Shown: positions 48,679 to 57,013 of the stretch, one piece after another
Position numbering within the stretch: the stretch's first letter is position 1
Layout: each line of letters opens with the position of its first letter
Source: an uncultured Paracoccaceae bacterium
GTDB taxonomy: Bacteria; Pseudomonadota; Alphaproteobacteria; Rhodobacterales; Rhodobacteraceae
DNA: 64,000 nucleotides
Direction of reading: 5' to 3'
NCBI GenBank assembly: GCA_934500835.1
Contig: CAKSTR010000009.1
Span: forward strand, 62,001 to 126,000
Program-made: the position numbers and the translations under genes
The notes under the pieces: model-generated
Databases searched by the model: none
The model's input: only the letters and a program-made list of their open reading frames with translations
What the model was told of the DNA's origin: nothing

Positions 48679-49658
48679 TCAAACGTCGTTTGGGCCATCA
48701 CGGCCCCGAAGTCTCGGCCCTTGGGCTTGGCTGCCTCTCGTTCGGCGGCATTTTCGGCGCCACCAATGAGCAGGACTCACTCCGCACCCTGGATGCCGCC
48801 TGGGACAGCGGGATAAATTTCCTTGATGTGGCCAATATTTACGGGCGCGGCCTGTCGGAGGAGATCATCGGGAAATGGCTGAAATCCTCGGGTCAACGCC
48901 CGATGATCGCCACCAAGGCCGGCATCGTGGATGGCCCGAACCGCGGGGTGGACAACTCGGATGCCTATCTGCGGACCGAGTTGGAGGGCAGCCTCAGGCG
49001 GCTTGGCACCGACCATGTGCAGCTTTTTTACGCGCATCGCCACGACCCGCGCATCCCCGCCGAGGATCTGGCCGGCACCATGCAACGCCTTCAGGACGAA
49101 GGTAAAATCCTGGGCTACGGCCTGTCCGAAGTGGCCCCCTATACGGTCGAGCGGGCCCATGCCGTCCACCCGGTCACCGCAGTCCAGAACGAATACTCGC
49201 TCTGGACACGCCTGCCGGAACTGGGCCTGATCCAGCTTTGCGCCCGCCTCGGCGTGGCTTTCGTCGCCTTCTCTCCGCTGGCCCGTGGCGTGTTCGGCAC
49301 GCCGATCCTTGATCCGGCCGCCCTTGCACCCGATGAGTTCCGCAGTCGAATCCCCCGGTTCAGCCCCGAGAACTGGCCCCACAACCTTTTGAAACTGCAA
49401 GAGTTCCACCGTTTTGCGCAAAGCCGGGGCTATCACCCTGCGGCCCTTGCGCTGGCCTGGGTGCTGGACCGCGCCGAACATATCATCCCGATCCCGGGAA
49501 CCCGCACCGCCACGCATCTGGCCGATTGGGCCGGTGCCGCTGAAATCGACCTGAACGACGATGAACGGCGTGCCATCGACAGTATCATGCCCATCGGCTG
49601 GGCCTGGGGTGATCGCTATGATCAGGCCATGACCTTGACGGTCGAGCGTTATTGCTGA
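48675..49658 (+). CDS. Aldo/keto reductase
   Basis: 327 residues, an (alpha/beta)8 barrel. The catalytic tetrad is visible: Asp and Tyr in FLDVANIYGRG, Lys in IATKAGI, His in FYAHRHDP. The NADPH-binding C-terminal part has IPIPGTRTATHL. It reduces an aldehyde or ketone of unknown identity. ATG overlaps the SHMT-like stop (ATGA), so its substrate may be a product of, or a precursor for, that enzyme. It converges with a small minus-strand gene, overlapping it by 10 bp. Confidence 0.92.
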   Translation: MIKRRLGHHGPEVSALGLGCLSFGGIFGATNEQDSLRTLDAAWDSGINFLDVANIYGRGLSEEIIGKWLKSSGQRPMIATKAGIVDGPNRGVDNSDAYLRTELEGSLRRLGTDHVQLFYAHRHDPRIPAEDLAGTMQRLQDEGKILGYGLSEVAPYTVERAHAVHPVTAVQNEYSLWTRLPELGLIQLCARLGVAFVAFSPLARGVFGTPILDPAALAPDEFRSRIPRFSPENWPHNLLKLQEFHRFAQSRGYHPAALALAWVLDRAEHIIPIPGTRTATHLADWAGAAEIDLNDDERRAIDSIMPIGWAWGDRYDQAMTLTVERYC

Positions 49659-49840
49659 CGCAGGCAATCCCGCGGCTCGGCCCCGCGTGCCGTGGCGCCG
49701 CAGGCCGTGCAGTGCCAGAAATCAGGCGCCACCGAGCGGTCCAGCCGCCAACGGCAATCCCGGGTCAGGGTCGATCCGCGGCGGCTGATCCACATATAGG
49801 CAAAGACCGCGATTCCAAGGAAGATCAGAACGATAGGCAT
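49649..49840 (-). CDS. Small membrane protein with a CxxC motif
   Basis: 63 residues. One N-terminal membrane segment (MPIVLIFLGIAVFAYMWI) is followed by a basic stretch (SRRGSTLTRDCRWRLDR) and a cytoplasmic knuckle WHCTACGA with two further cysteines (one in the basic stretch, one in RDCLRQQ), giving four potential zinc ligands. I recall similar small proteins in Rhodobacteraceae; no function is known. It lies 27 bp after sdhB on the same strand and probably ends the sdh transcript. Confidence 0.7.
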   Translation of the reverse strand: MPIVLIFLGIAVFAYMWISRRGSTLTRDCRWRLDRSVAPDFWHCTACGATARGAEPRDCLRQQ

Positions 49841-49867
49841 CGGACTGCCCCCTGAAGGGCGGGCGGA

Positions 49868-50644
49868 TCAGACCGCCCGCTCGACCATCAGCCGTTTGAT
49901 CTCGGCAATCGCCTTGGCCGGGTTCAACCCCTTCGGGCAGGTCTTGGCGCAGTTCATGATCGTGTGGCAGCGATACAGCTTGAACGGGTCTTCCAGCCCG
50001 TCCAGCCGCTCTCCGGTCGCCTCATCGCGGCTGTCGACGATCCAGCGATAGGCATGCAGCAGCGCCGCCGGGCCAAGATAGCGGTCCGAGTTCCACCAAT
50101 AGCTTGGGCAGGCGGTGGAGCAGGAGGCGCACATCACGCATTCATAAAGACCGTCCAGCTTTGCCCGGTCCTCGATCGACTGGCGCCACTCTTTCGCGGG
50201 CCGGTTGGTCTTGGTCTCAAGCCAGGGCATGATGCTGGCATGCTGGGCGTAGAAATGCGTCAGGTCGGGGATCAGATCCTTGACCACCGCCATATGCGGC
50301 AGCGGGTAGATCTTCACGTCGCCCTTGATCTCTTCCAGACCGTAGATGCAGGCCAGATGGTTGCCGCCGTCGATGTTCATCGCGCAAGAGCCGCAGATCC
50401 CCTCGCGGCACGAGCGGCGGAAGGTCAGGGTCGGGTCGATCTCGTTCTTGATCTTGATCAGCGCGTCCAGGACCATGGGGCCGCATTTGTCCATGTCCAG
50501 GAAATAGGTGTCCACGCGCGGGTTCTGCCCGTCATCGGGATTCCAGCGATAGATCAGGAACTTGCGGATGTTCTTCCCGTCAGGCTTCGGCCAGGTCTTG
50601 CCGGTGCGGATCTTGGAATTCTTCGGAAGTGTGAACTGGACCAT
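49868..50644 (-). CDS. sdhB: Succinate dehydrogenase iron-sulfur subunit
   Basis: 258 residues. The N-terminal 2Fe-2S domain has [16 protein letters not shown], and the C-terminal domain holds the 4Fe-4S and 3Fe-4S ligands [17 protein letters not shown] and [17 protein letters not shown]. It carries electrons from SdhA FAD to quinone in complex II. It is separated from sdhA by four small lipoprotein genes; the gap to the last of these is only 6 bp, so it is co-transcribed with them. Confidence 0.98.
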   Translation of the reverse strand: MVQFTLPKNSKIRTGKTWPKPDGKNIRKFLIYRWNPDDGQNPRVDTYFLDMDKCGPMVLDALIKIKNEIDPTLTFRRSCREGICGSCAMNIDGGNHLACIYGLEEIKGDVKIYPLPHMAVVKDLIPDLTHFYAQHASIMPWLETKTNRPAKEWRQSIEDRAKLDGLYECVMCASCSTACPSYWWNSDRYLGPAALLHAYRWIVDSRDEATGERLDGLEDPFKLYRCHTIMNCAKTCPKGLNPAKAIAEIKRLMVERAV

Positions 50645-50650
50645 GGGGAG

Positions 50651-50953
50651 TCAGCCTTTCCAGCCGGGCATGTCGTAAAGCGGGCGCGTCGGGGCCTGAC
50701 CCGATTTGGCCATGACGCAGGTTTCAAAGACGGCAGAGGGATCCTTGCCGAGGAGGTAGTCGGACGAGACGCTCAGATCCAGCCCGCCTGCCATAGTGCC
50801 GTTCGAGGTGGCACCGACCTTGACCATGCCGCGCGGTTGCTGGGCCAGACGGGCGCGATCAAAGCAGTCGCGCTCGGCCTGTTGCACCGACACCGGGCCG
50901 CAGGCGGCCAACAGGGGCAGGGCAAGCAGCGGCAGGATCAGGCGGTTGCACAT
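50651..50953 (-). CDS. Small lipoprotein, fourth in the sdh-embedded cassette
   Basis: 100 residues. Signal peptide MCNRLILPLLALPLLAAC with lipidated Cys at 18. The mature part has CFDRARLAQQPRGMVKVG and FETCVMAKSG, with two cysteines that could pair, and a C terminus YDMPGWKG. This resembles small Rhodobacteraceae lipoproteins of unknown function. Its ATG overlaps the stop of the preceding lipoprotein by one base, and sdhB follows after 6 bp. Confidence 0.8.
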   Translation of the reverse strand: MCNRLILPLLALPLLAACGPVSVQQAERDCFDRARLAQQPRGMVKVGATSNGTMAGGLDLSVSSDYLLGKDPSAVFETCVMAKSGQAPTRPLYDMPGWKG

Positions 50954-51273
50954 CACTTCACCGGCGGCACGCCCGAGGCGGCGAAGCAGGCTTGCGCTGC
51001 GGGGCGCAGGGCAAGGTTGCGGATGTTCTGCTTGGTCAGCGACCCGGCCTCGACCGCGAAGTCGGCCGCCAGGGCACGGATTTCCTCGATGCTGGCCGCC
51101 TGCAGGATGCATTCGATGGCCGCCTTGGCCGGGGCGGCCGGCATCTCGCGCACGACCACAGCCTCGACCACTTCGGCGGCAGCGCGGCGGGTGGTGTTGT
51201 CGACAACCGCCTGCGGGTCGCATGCGGCGAGGACCGGCAAGAGAATCAGCAGGATGGCAGGCTTCAGCGTCAT
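50953..51273 (-). CDS. Small lipoprotein, third in the cassette (paralogue of the second)
   Basis: 106 residues. Signal peptide MTLKPAILLILLPVLAAC with lipidated Cys at 18. The mature part is helical and Ala-rich. A pattern IEC-(about 9)-EIRALA-...-ALRPAAQACFAASG aligns with TDC-(9)-ELLQLA-...-SRPEATQCFVTALSG of the neighbouring gene, including both cysteines. So the two are tandem duplicates. Stop and start overlap on both sides. Confidence 0.8.
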   Translation of the reverse strand: MTLKPAILLILLPVLAACDPQAVVDNTTRRAAAEVVEAVVVREMPAAPAKAAIECILQAASIEEIRALAADFAVEAGSLTKQNIRNLALRPAAQACFAASGVPPVK

Positions 51274-51644
51274 TGCAATGCTCCTACGGCAAGGCCCTGC
51301 GCCGCCAGAAGCTGGCCGCCCGACAAGGCCGTCACGAAGCATTGCGTCGCCTCGGGCCGGCTTGCCACCGTGCGCACGATGGGCCAGGCCCGGCTGGCAA
51401 CATCCTGCGCAGCCCCTGCCCCGGCGGCCTGCGCCAGTTGCAGCAACTCGTTGGTCGAAGCGTTGTTGATCACGCAATCGGTGTAGGGCGACACATCCAC
51501 GCCCGGCACATAGCGCGCAGCGGCGGCATTCACCGCGTTACGCGCCAGGCTGCGCGTGGTTTCCTGCATCACCGCCTCGCCGGCGACGCAGCCGGACAGG
51601 ACAAGGCTCAGCAGAAGTGCCTTAATTGCTGTAGGCGCAGGCAT
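51270..51644 (-). CDS. Small lipoprotein, second in the cassette
   Basis: 124 residues. Signal peptide ending LVLSGC (Cys19). I choose ATG 51644, which has GGGGGG 8 bases upstream, over a GTG two codons earlier. The mature part is a helical Ala-rich domain with YTDCVINNASTNELLQLAQ and ATQCFVTALSG, homologous to the third lipoprotein. The start lies 23 bp inside the end of the first lipoprotein gene. Confidence 0.78.
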   Translation of the reverse strand: MPAPTAIKALLLSLVLSGCVAGEAVMQETTRSLARNAVNAAAARYVPGVDVSPYTDCVINNASTNELLQLAQAAGAGAAQDVASRAWPIVRTVASRPEATQCFVTALSGGQLLAAQGLAVGALQ

Positions 51645-52146
51645 AGCCACTTCCCCCCGAAAAGGTCAGACTGCAGGCGGGGACGCCGCTGTAAGAGGTG
51701 TCGGCGACCGGTCTGGCGGCTGCCGGTTTCGGCGCGGAATTGGCCGGAGGCGTGCCGTAAGCATAGGTCTGCGTCACGGTCTTGCCATCGGTCTTGGTGG
51801 TCACGCTTTGCGGCACACCGGCCAAATCGGGAAGGGACTGGGTTGCCGGGGCATCCGTCGTAGCCCCTGGCGAGACATAGCGGTAATAGCCAACCTCTCC
51901 CGGTTTCAACGCACTGGCGATTCTTGCATATTCAGCCGCGGCCTCCGGGGGAAGCAGCCCTGCCGGCAAGGAGTTTGCCGCGCCCGATCCCATCGTGACC
52001 TCGATCACCTTCGAGCCATCCGGCCCGATTTGTGTCTCGATCGCCGCCTTGCCATCGGGCGACCGCTCGACGACCGCACCATTCCCCCCCGAACCGCATC
52101 CGGCCAACAGGGCGCCGCAAACAGCAAGAGGGAACAGCCCCCGCAT
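51622..52146 (-). CDS. Lipoprotein, first in the cassette, coupled to sdhA
   Basis: 174 residues. Signal peptide [17 protein letters not shown] (lipidated Cys17). The mature part starts with a Gly-rich linker, then AAIETQIGPDGSKVIEVTMGSG, then a helical LLPPEAAAEYARIASALKPG, and ends in a Pro/Ala linker and SGVPACSLTFSGGSGYACAY. No recognised domain. The ATG overlaps the sdhA stop by one base (TGATG), so it depends on sdhA translation. Confidence 0.78.
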   Translation of the reverse strand: MRGLFPLAVCGALLAGCGSGGNGAVVERSPDGKAAIETQIGPDGSKVIEVTMGSGAANSLPAGLLPPEAAAEYARIASALKPGEVGYYRYVSPGATTDAPATQSLPDLAGVPQSVTTKTDGKTVTQTYAYGTPPANSAPKPAAARPVADTSYSGVPACSLTFSGGSGYACAYSN

Positions 52147-53951
52147 CAGAACTTCCTTTCCGCCGGCGCGATCTTCTTCAACGAAATCCCGCCCTCGGCC
52201 TCGGAGGTCAGGGGGGCGGTGTGGACCGGGCGGAAATCAAGGCGGACGTGGTTGCCATCGACCCAGGCGAGGGTGTGCTTGCGCCAGTTCACGTCATCAC
52301 GGTCGGGGTGATCCTCATGCGCATGGGCGCCGCGGCTTTCGGTGCGGGCATGGGCGCCGTAGATCGTGGCCAGCGCGTTCGGCATCAGGTTGGTCAGCTC
52401 CAGCGTCTCCATCAGGTCGCTGTTCCAGACCAGGCTGCGATCAGTAACCTTCAGATCGCCCAGCTTGCCGGCGATTTCCGTCATCGCGACCTCGCCTTCG
52501 GCCAGGGTCTTTTCGGTGCGGAAGACGGCGGCGTCGCGCTGCATGGTGCGCTGCATCTCAAGCCGCAGATCGGCGGTCGGGGTGCCGCCGTTGGCGTTGC
52601 GAAGACCGTCGAAACGGTCCAGCGCCTTGTCCACCTGGGCCGTGTTGGTGGCCGGAACCGCGGCGGCCCTGTCCACCACCTGCCCGGCCCGGATCGCCGA
52701 GGCACGGCCGAAGACCACAAGATCGATCAGCGAGTTCGACCCCAGACGGTTCGCCCCGTGAACGCTGGCACAGCCCGCCTCGCCCACGGCCATCAGGCCG
52801 GGGAAAACCGCATCGGGGTTGTCGTGGGTGGGGTTCAGCACCTCGCCCCAATAGTTCGTCGGCACGCCGCCCATGTTGTAATGCACGGTCGGCAGCACCG
52901 GGATCGGTTCCTTGTGCAGGTCGACACCTGCGAAGATGCGGGCGGATTCCGAAATGCCGGGAAGGCGCAGGTCAAGCGTTTCCCTCGGCAGGTGGTTCAG
53001 GTGCAGGTGGATATGGTCGCCATGTTCGCCGACCCCGCGACCTTCGCGGATCTCCATCGTCATGCAGCGGCTGACGTAATCGCGCGGCGCCAGATCCTTG
53101 TAGTGGGGGGCATAGCGTTCCATGAACCGCTCGCCCGCCGCGTTGGTCAGATAGCCGCCCTCGCCCCGCGCGCCTTCGGTGATAAGACAGCCCGAGCCGT
53201 AGATGCCGGTCGGGTGGAACTGCACGAACTCCATGTCCTGCAGGGGCAGACCGGCGCGGGCCACCATGCCGCCACCGTCGCCGGTGCAGGTATGGGCCGA
53301 GGTCGCGCTGAAATAGGCCCGGCCATAGCCGCCGGTGGCCAGCACGGTCATCTTGGCATTGAAGACATGGATGGTGCCGTCGTCCAGCTTCCAGCACACC
53401 ACGCCGGTGCAGGCGCCATCGGTGATGATCAGGTCTATGGCGAAGTATTCGACGAAGAACTCGGCCTGCTGTTTCAGGCTTTGGCCGTAAAGCGTGTGCA
53501 GGATGGCGTGGCCGGTGCGGTCGGCGGCGGCGCAGGTGCGCTGCACCGGCGGGCCTTCGCCGAATTCGGTGGTGTGGCCGCCGAAGGGCCGCTGATAGAT
53601 CTTGCCCTCTTCCGTGCGCGAGAAGGGCACACCGTAATGCTCCAGTTCATAGACCGCCTTCGGGGCCTCCCGCGTGAGGTATTCCATCGCGTCGGTATCG
53701 CCCAGCCAGTCGGACCCCTTCACGGTGTCATACATGTGCCATTGCCAGCTGTCGGGCCCCATGTTGCCAAGGCTGGCGGCGATGCCCCCTTGCGCGGCAA
53801 CGGTGTGCGAGCGGGTCGGGAACACCTTGGTCACGCAGGCGGTGCGCAGGCCCTGCTCGGCCATGCCCAAGGTGGCGCGAAGGCCCGCGCCACCGGCCCC
53901 GATCACCACGACGTCATAATTATGCGTCTCGTACTGGTAGGCAGCAGTCAT
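52146..53951 (-). CDS. sdhA: Succinate dehydrogenase flavoprotein subunit
   Basis: 601 residues. It oxidises succinate to fumarate. FAD-binding [20 protein letters not shown] at the N terminus, covalent FAD site in [20 protein letters not shown] (His of the SHT motif), the active-site [21 protein letters not shown] (in two adjacent segments), and [18 protein letters not shown] are present. The FAD attachment factor sdhE is encoded at 18.8 kb. Its stop is shared with the start of a lipoprotein gene. Confidence 0.98.
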   Translation of the reverse strand: MTAAYQYETHNYDVVVIGAGGAGLRATLGMAEQGLRTACVTKVFPTRSHTVAAQGGIAASLGNMGPDSWQWHMYDTVKGSDWLGDTDAMEYLTREAPKAVYELEHYGVPFSRTEEGKIYQRPFGGHTTEFGEGPPVQRTCAAADRTGHAILHTLYGQSLKQQAEFFVEYFAIDLIITDGACTGVVCWKLDDGTIHVFNAKMTVLATGGYGRAYFSATSAHTCTGDGGGMVARAGLPLQDMEFVQFHPTGIYGSGCLITEGARGEGGYLTNAAGERFMERYAPHYKDLAPRDYVSRCMTMEIREGRGVGEHGDHIHLHLNHLPRETLDLRLPGISESARIFAGVDLHKEPIPVLPTVHYNMGGVPTNYWGEVLNPTHDNPDAVFPGLMAVGEAGCASVHGANRLGSNSLIDLVVFGRASAIRAGQVVDRAAAVPATNTAQVDKALDRFDGLRNANGGTPTADLRLEMQRTMQRDAAVFRTEKTLAEGEVAMTEIAGKLGDLKVTDRSLVWNSDLMETLELTNLMPNALATIYGAHARTESRGAHAHEDHPDRDDVNWRKHTLAWVDGNHVRLDFRPVHTAPLTSEAEGGISLKKIAPAERKF

Positions 53952-54004
53952 GTCCGTCTTTCCTTATCGCGCGTAATGCAGGGCCGTCAGCAGGACGTCG
54001 GCCC

Positions 54005-54376
54005 CTACAGGGCCAGCCTCACCAAAGCGAACAGTCCCGCCGCAATCAGCCCCCAGGCCAGCCCCGTCACAGCGACCAGCGCCAGCTTGGCCGTCACGCC
54101 ATGCACATAGTCGATGATCGCCTCTTCGGCCTCGGCCTTGCAGTGCAGCGTCACCACGACCAGCGTCAGCGCCGAAAGGATCGCGGGCCAGGGCCGCGCG
54201 AAATACTCCAGCACCCCCTGATGATCGCGGCCGAGGGCCAGTCCGAAGGTGAAGACGAACAGCGGCACCAGCACGACCAGCAGGGCCGAACTGATCATCA
54301 TGCGCCAGTGGTGATGGGTGCCGGACCGGGCCGAACCCAGACCCACGGCGTCCTTGCGGTCGGTGGTGAAACGCAT
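54005..54376 (-). CDS. sdhD: Succinate dehydrogenase membrane anchor subunit D
   Basis: 123 residues with three membrane segments and the expected charged N terminus (MRFTTDRKDAVGLGSARSGTHH). The segment LVVVTLHCKAEAEEAIIDYVHG contains a His suited to heme b coordination. It binds quinone with SdhC. It lies 10 bp after sdhC and 53 bp before sdhA on the same strand. A start 11 codons upstream would overlap sdhC and is less likely. Confidence 0.93.
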   Translation of the reverse strand: MRFTTDRKDAVGLGSARSGTHHHWRMMISSALLVVLVPLFVFTFGLALGRDHQGVLEYFARPWPAILSALTLVVVTLHCKAEAEEAIIDYVHGVTAKLALVAVTGLAWGLIAAGLFALVRLAL

Positions 54377-54386
54377 GGCTGTCTCC

Positions 54387-54776
54387 TCAGACCACAAGCA
54401 CGGTGACAAGCGTCAGCACCGTCGCGCCGATGAACATGCCCATGCCCATCGCCTCGCCGGTCTTGAGGTTGAGAGCATAGCCAAGATCCCAGATCACATG
54501 GCGCAACCGGCCAAGCGCGTGATACCAGATCGCCCAGGTCGCCAGCGTCAGCACGACATCGCCTACAAGGCTGGTCAGCAACCAGTTGACGCAGTCGAAT
54601 GCCGGGCGCGAGGTTGCCGCCGTCAGAAGCCATGCCACCAGCAGGAACACCGTCCCCAGCGTGGCAATCCCGGTTATGCGGACCATGATGGATGAGATCG
54701 ACGTCATCTGTGGCCGGTAATACGGGCCAATCATGAATGGGGAGAGGGGCCGTTCGACCCGCTTGGCCTCTGCCAT
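54387..54776 (-). CDS. sdhC: Succinate dehydrogenase cytochrome b556 subunit C
   Basis: 129 residues. N-terminal RPLSPFMIGPYYRPQMTSISSIMVRITG matches SdhC (SPH-x-YR-x4-SI-S-HR-TG pattern with HR replaced by VR), and the heme ligand His is in WYHALGRLRHVIWDLGYAL. Three membrane segments. It is the first gene of the sdh operon; three TGTGATCACA-type sites lie 146-190 bp upstream. Confidence 0.94.
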   Translation of the reverse strand: MAEAKRVERPLSPFMIGPYYRPQMTSISSIMVRITGIATLGTVFLLVAWLLTAATSRPAFDCVNWLLTSLVGDVVLTLATWAIWYHALGRLRHVIWDLGYALNLKTGEAMGMGMFIGATVLTLVTVLVV

Positions 54777-54921
54777 GTCGGTTCCCTTCGTCGCTGGCGC
54801 GGCCCGATCACTGGGCCGGGCGTGCTTCCTGACCTTCCATGGCCGATTTTTCCGGGCAAGTCACGCCTTCAGACCCCCCAAAATGCACAGATTTCGCCAT
54901 CGCAAGAAGGTTTCTTCAAGA

Positions 54922-54965
54922 TGTGATCACAAATTTAAAAGCCGTGATCACAAAAAGCGATCACG
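54922..54965 (-). promoter_or_regulatory. Three GATCAC-type operators upstream of sdhC
   Basis: TGTGATCACA (54922-54931), CGTGATCACA (54943-54952; 21 bp later) and a weaker AGCGATCACG (54956-54965). The same motif with the same 21-bp spacing stands upstream of sucC. The motif is palindromic and has no 6-bp spacer, so it is not a CRP/FNR-type site. Confidence 0.7.
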
Positions 54966-54990
54966 GCAATGCTGCAGTGCGGCTGACCGT

Positions 54991-55644
54991 TCAGCGGGTC
55001 AGAATCGTGGTGTCCCAGGTCAGTTGCAGGCGCAGGTAGTCGTCATAATCCTGACCGTCGTAGTAGCGCAACTCGACCGCGGTTTCGTCGCCAAGTGCAT
55101 AGCCGACCCCGACTTCCCATTCGTTCGCCCAGTCTCCGGCGGTTTGGTATCGGCCCCATGACACATCCAGCGACAGCCGGTCGGTGGCGGCAAGGCTGGC
55201 GGTCAGATAGGCGCTGTTGTCGCCGCTTTCGGGCTGGTGATAGGCCTCGGCGCCAAGGCTGAAGACATCGGTGAGGGCATAGCCAACGCTGGCGCCCAGC
55301 TCGCCATAGTCATCGTCCGAGGGCGTTTCGGTGTAGATGTAATAGTAGTAGTTCACATCGTAGGAGAACTGCCCCGCCTCGCCGCGATAGCCAAGGTAAA
55401 GGTCGACTTCGGTGTAGTCGTCCCAGTCGGTCAGCTCGGCCCAGACGCCACCGTAAAGACCTTTGTATTCCAGTTCGAGATAGCCGTTCAGGTCGATCTT
55501 CTTCGGGCCGTCGTCGTTCTTGGTGTGATACTGCAGCGCCGTGCCGCCATAGAGCGACAGGTCCTGCGCCACGGCGGGGGCAGCAGCGATCAGGCCGGCA
55601 ACAAGGCAAATCGGCAAGCGGAACAACATGTTCTGGATGGGCAT
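54991..55644 (-). CDS. TorF-family putative outer membrane porin
   Basis: 217 residues. A signal peptide (PICLVAGLIAAAPAVAQ) precedes a chain of amphipathic beta strands rich in Tyr, Asp and Gly (YLELEYKGLYGGVWAELTDWDD as an example region, and SYDVNYYYYIYTE), ending in an aromatic-poor but hydrophobic strand LRLQLTWDTTILTR. This fits the TIGR02001/TorF-type barrels. It may be a small outer-membrane channel. Its stop lies 26 bp from the sdhC operator cluster, and it is transcribed in the same direction as sdhC, upstream of it. Confidence 0.82.
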   Translation of the reverse strand: MPIQNMLFRLPICLVAGLIAAAPAVAQDLSLYGGTALQYHTKNDDGPKKIDLNGYLELEYKGLYGGVWAELTDWDDYTEVDLYLGYRGEAGQFSYDVNYYYYIYTETPSDDDYGELGASVGYALTDVFSLGAEAYHQPESGDNSAYLTASLAATDRLSLDVSWGRYQTAGDWANEWEVGVGYALGDETAVELRYYDGQDYDDYLRLQLTWDTTILTR

Positions 55645-55755
55645 TGCACTCTCCTTGCTTGACTGGGCCAAGCATTGCGCAGCCACCGACGCTGGCGCAA
55701 GCTTCTTGCGCCGTGATCCGCCGGCTTGTTGATCAACCGTGCAACAAAGCCACAG

Positions 55756-56784
55756 CTAGACCGGCATCAATGCCCAGTAGTCCAGATCCAGCAGCACGTC
55801 GGGCAGGTATTTGCCCGCCGCATCCTTCAGCGCAAAGGGTGCCGCGCCCTGCTTCACCGCCACCAGCCGCAGCCGGACCGCCCCCACCCCCTGGGCCGGG
55901 GTTTCGGCCCGGTCCAGCACCTCTGACCACGCCCGCACGGTATCGCCGGCAAAGCAGGGGCCGGCATGGGCGCCGCCATTCAGCGCAACAATCATCTGCG
56001 CATTGGCCAGCCCGTTGAAGCTCAGCGCGCGGGCAAGGCTGATGACATGTCCGCCATAGATCAGCCGCCGGCCATCCTCGCGCATCGTGGCATCGAAATG
56101 CACCTTGGCGGTGTTCTGCCACAGCCGCGTGGCCAGCATATGCTCGGCCTCTTCGACGGTGACGCCATCGACATGGTCGATCTTCTCGCCGGGGGCATAG
56201 TCGCCCCAACGGTGCCGCTCTCCGGCCAGCGCGAAATCGTAACTGGAGAAATCCAACCCTGCGGGGATCACCAGCGTCTCGGGGGCGACGACATCTTGCA
56301 GTTTCGGCACCACGGCGTCCGGTGCGGGCGTGGCGCGGTTCTTCTTCACCATCACCCAGCGGACATATTCCAGCACCACCTCGTCGCGCTGGTTCAGGCC
56401 GCGGGTGCGGACCCAGACCACGCCGGTCTTGCCGTTCGAGTTCTCCTTCAGCCCGATCACGGTGGATTCCGATCGCAGCGTGTCGCCGGGCCAGACCGGC
56501 GCCAGCCAGCGCCCTTCGGCATAGCCGAGGTTGGCCACGGCGTTCAGGCTGATGTCGGGCACGGTCTTGCCAAAGACGGTGTGGAAGGCGATCAGGTCGT
56601 CCATCGGGCTGGCCGGCAGGCCGCTGGCACGGGCGAATGCGTCGCTGGAGTAAAGCGCCCCCCGCGCCGGATAAAGCGCATGGTAAAGCGCCCTCTCCCC
56701 GCCCGAGACAGTGCGCGGCACGGCGTGGACGATCACCTCGCCGATGCGGTAATCCTCGAAGAAGCGGCCGGGATTGGTTTTCAT
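55756..56784 (-). CDS. mch: Mesaconyl-CoA hydratase (beta-methylmalyl-CoA dehydratase)
   Basis: 342 residues, a double MaoC-like hydratase. The N terminus MKTNPGRFFEDYRIGEVIVHAVPRT (first 20 plus five residues) and the hot-dog active-site region SDAFARASGLPASPMDDLIAFHTVFGKTV match Mch of Rhodobacter. The second MaoC domain begins near GDYAPGEKIDHVDGVT. It hydrates mesaconyl-CoA to beta-methylmalyl-CoA in the EMC pathway. It is the last gene of a unit with mcl2, NnrU and DUF1737 (25 bp after DUF1737). Confidence 0.94.
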   Translation of the reverse strand: MKTNPGRFFEDYRIGEVIVHAVPRTVSGGERALYHALYPARGALYSSDAFARASGLPASPMDDLIAFHTVFGKTVPDISLNAVANLGYAEGRWLAPVWPGDTLRSESTVIGLKENSNGKTGVVWVRTRGLNQRDEVVLEYVRWVMVKKNRATPAPDAVVPKLQDVVAPETLVIPAGLDFSSYDFALAGERHRWGDYAPGEKIDHVDGVTVEEAEHMLATRLWQNTAKVHFDATMREDGRRLIYGGHVISLARALSFNGLANAQMIVALNGGAHAGPCFAGDTVRAWSEVLDRAETPAQGVGAVRLRLVAVKQGAAPFALKDAAGKYLPDVLLDLDYWALMPV

Positions 56785-56809
56785 GGTCTCTCCTTCGCGG
56801 TCGGGTGGC

Positions 56810-57013
56810 CTATTGCTCGCCCAGTTTCAGATCAGGCGAGTATTCGCCATGAACCTCTTTCACCACCGCCTGACCGCAGCGCATCACGCCATGGCCGGCG
56901 TCGAAGGCATAGGTTGGCGATCCGTAAAGCTCCCACCCCCTGGACAGGGCAAGGCTGACCTTGTGGCAAAAGGCCGAGGTGTCGTCGTCGCTGAGAAAAC
57001 GGTAAAGCCGCAT
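56810..57013 (-). CDS. DUF1737 family protein
   Basis: 67 residues: MRLYRFLSDDDTSAFCHKVSLAL-type N terminus, GWELYGSPTYAF and QAVVKEVHGEYSPDLKL, all DUF1737 features. A small soluble protein of unknown function. Its ATG overlaps the NnrU stop (TGATG) and mch follows by 25 bp. Co-transcription with two EMC pathway genes suggests, but does not show, a link to acyl-CoA metabolism. Confidence 0.9.
   Translation of the reverse strand: MRLYRFLSDDDTSAFCHKVSLALSRGWELYGSPTYAFDAGHGVMRCGQAVVKEVHGEYSPDLKLGEQ

Noticed and set aside
54922..54965. CRP/FNR binding sites upstream of sdhC
   Set aside because: CRP and FNR sites have TGTGA or TTGAT separated from the inverse by a 6- or 4-bp spacer; these palindromes are contiguous TGTGATCACA.
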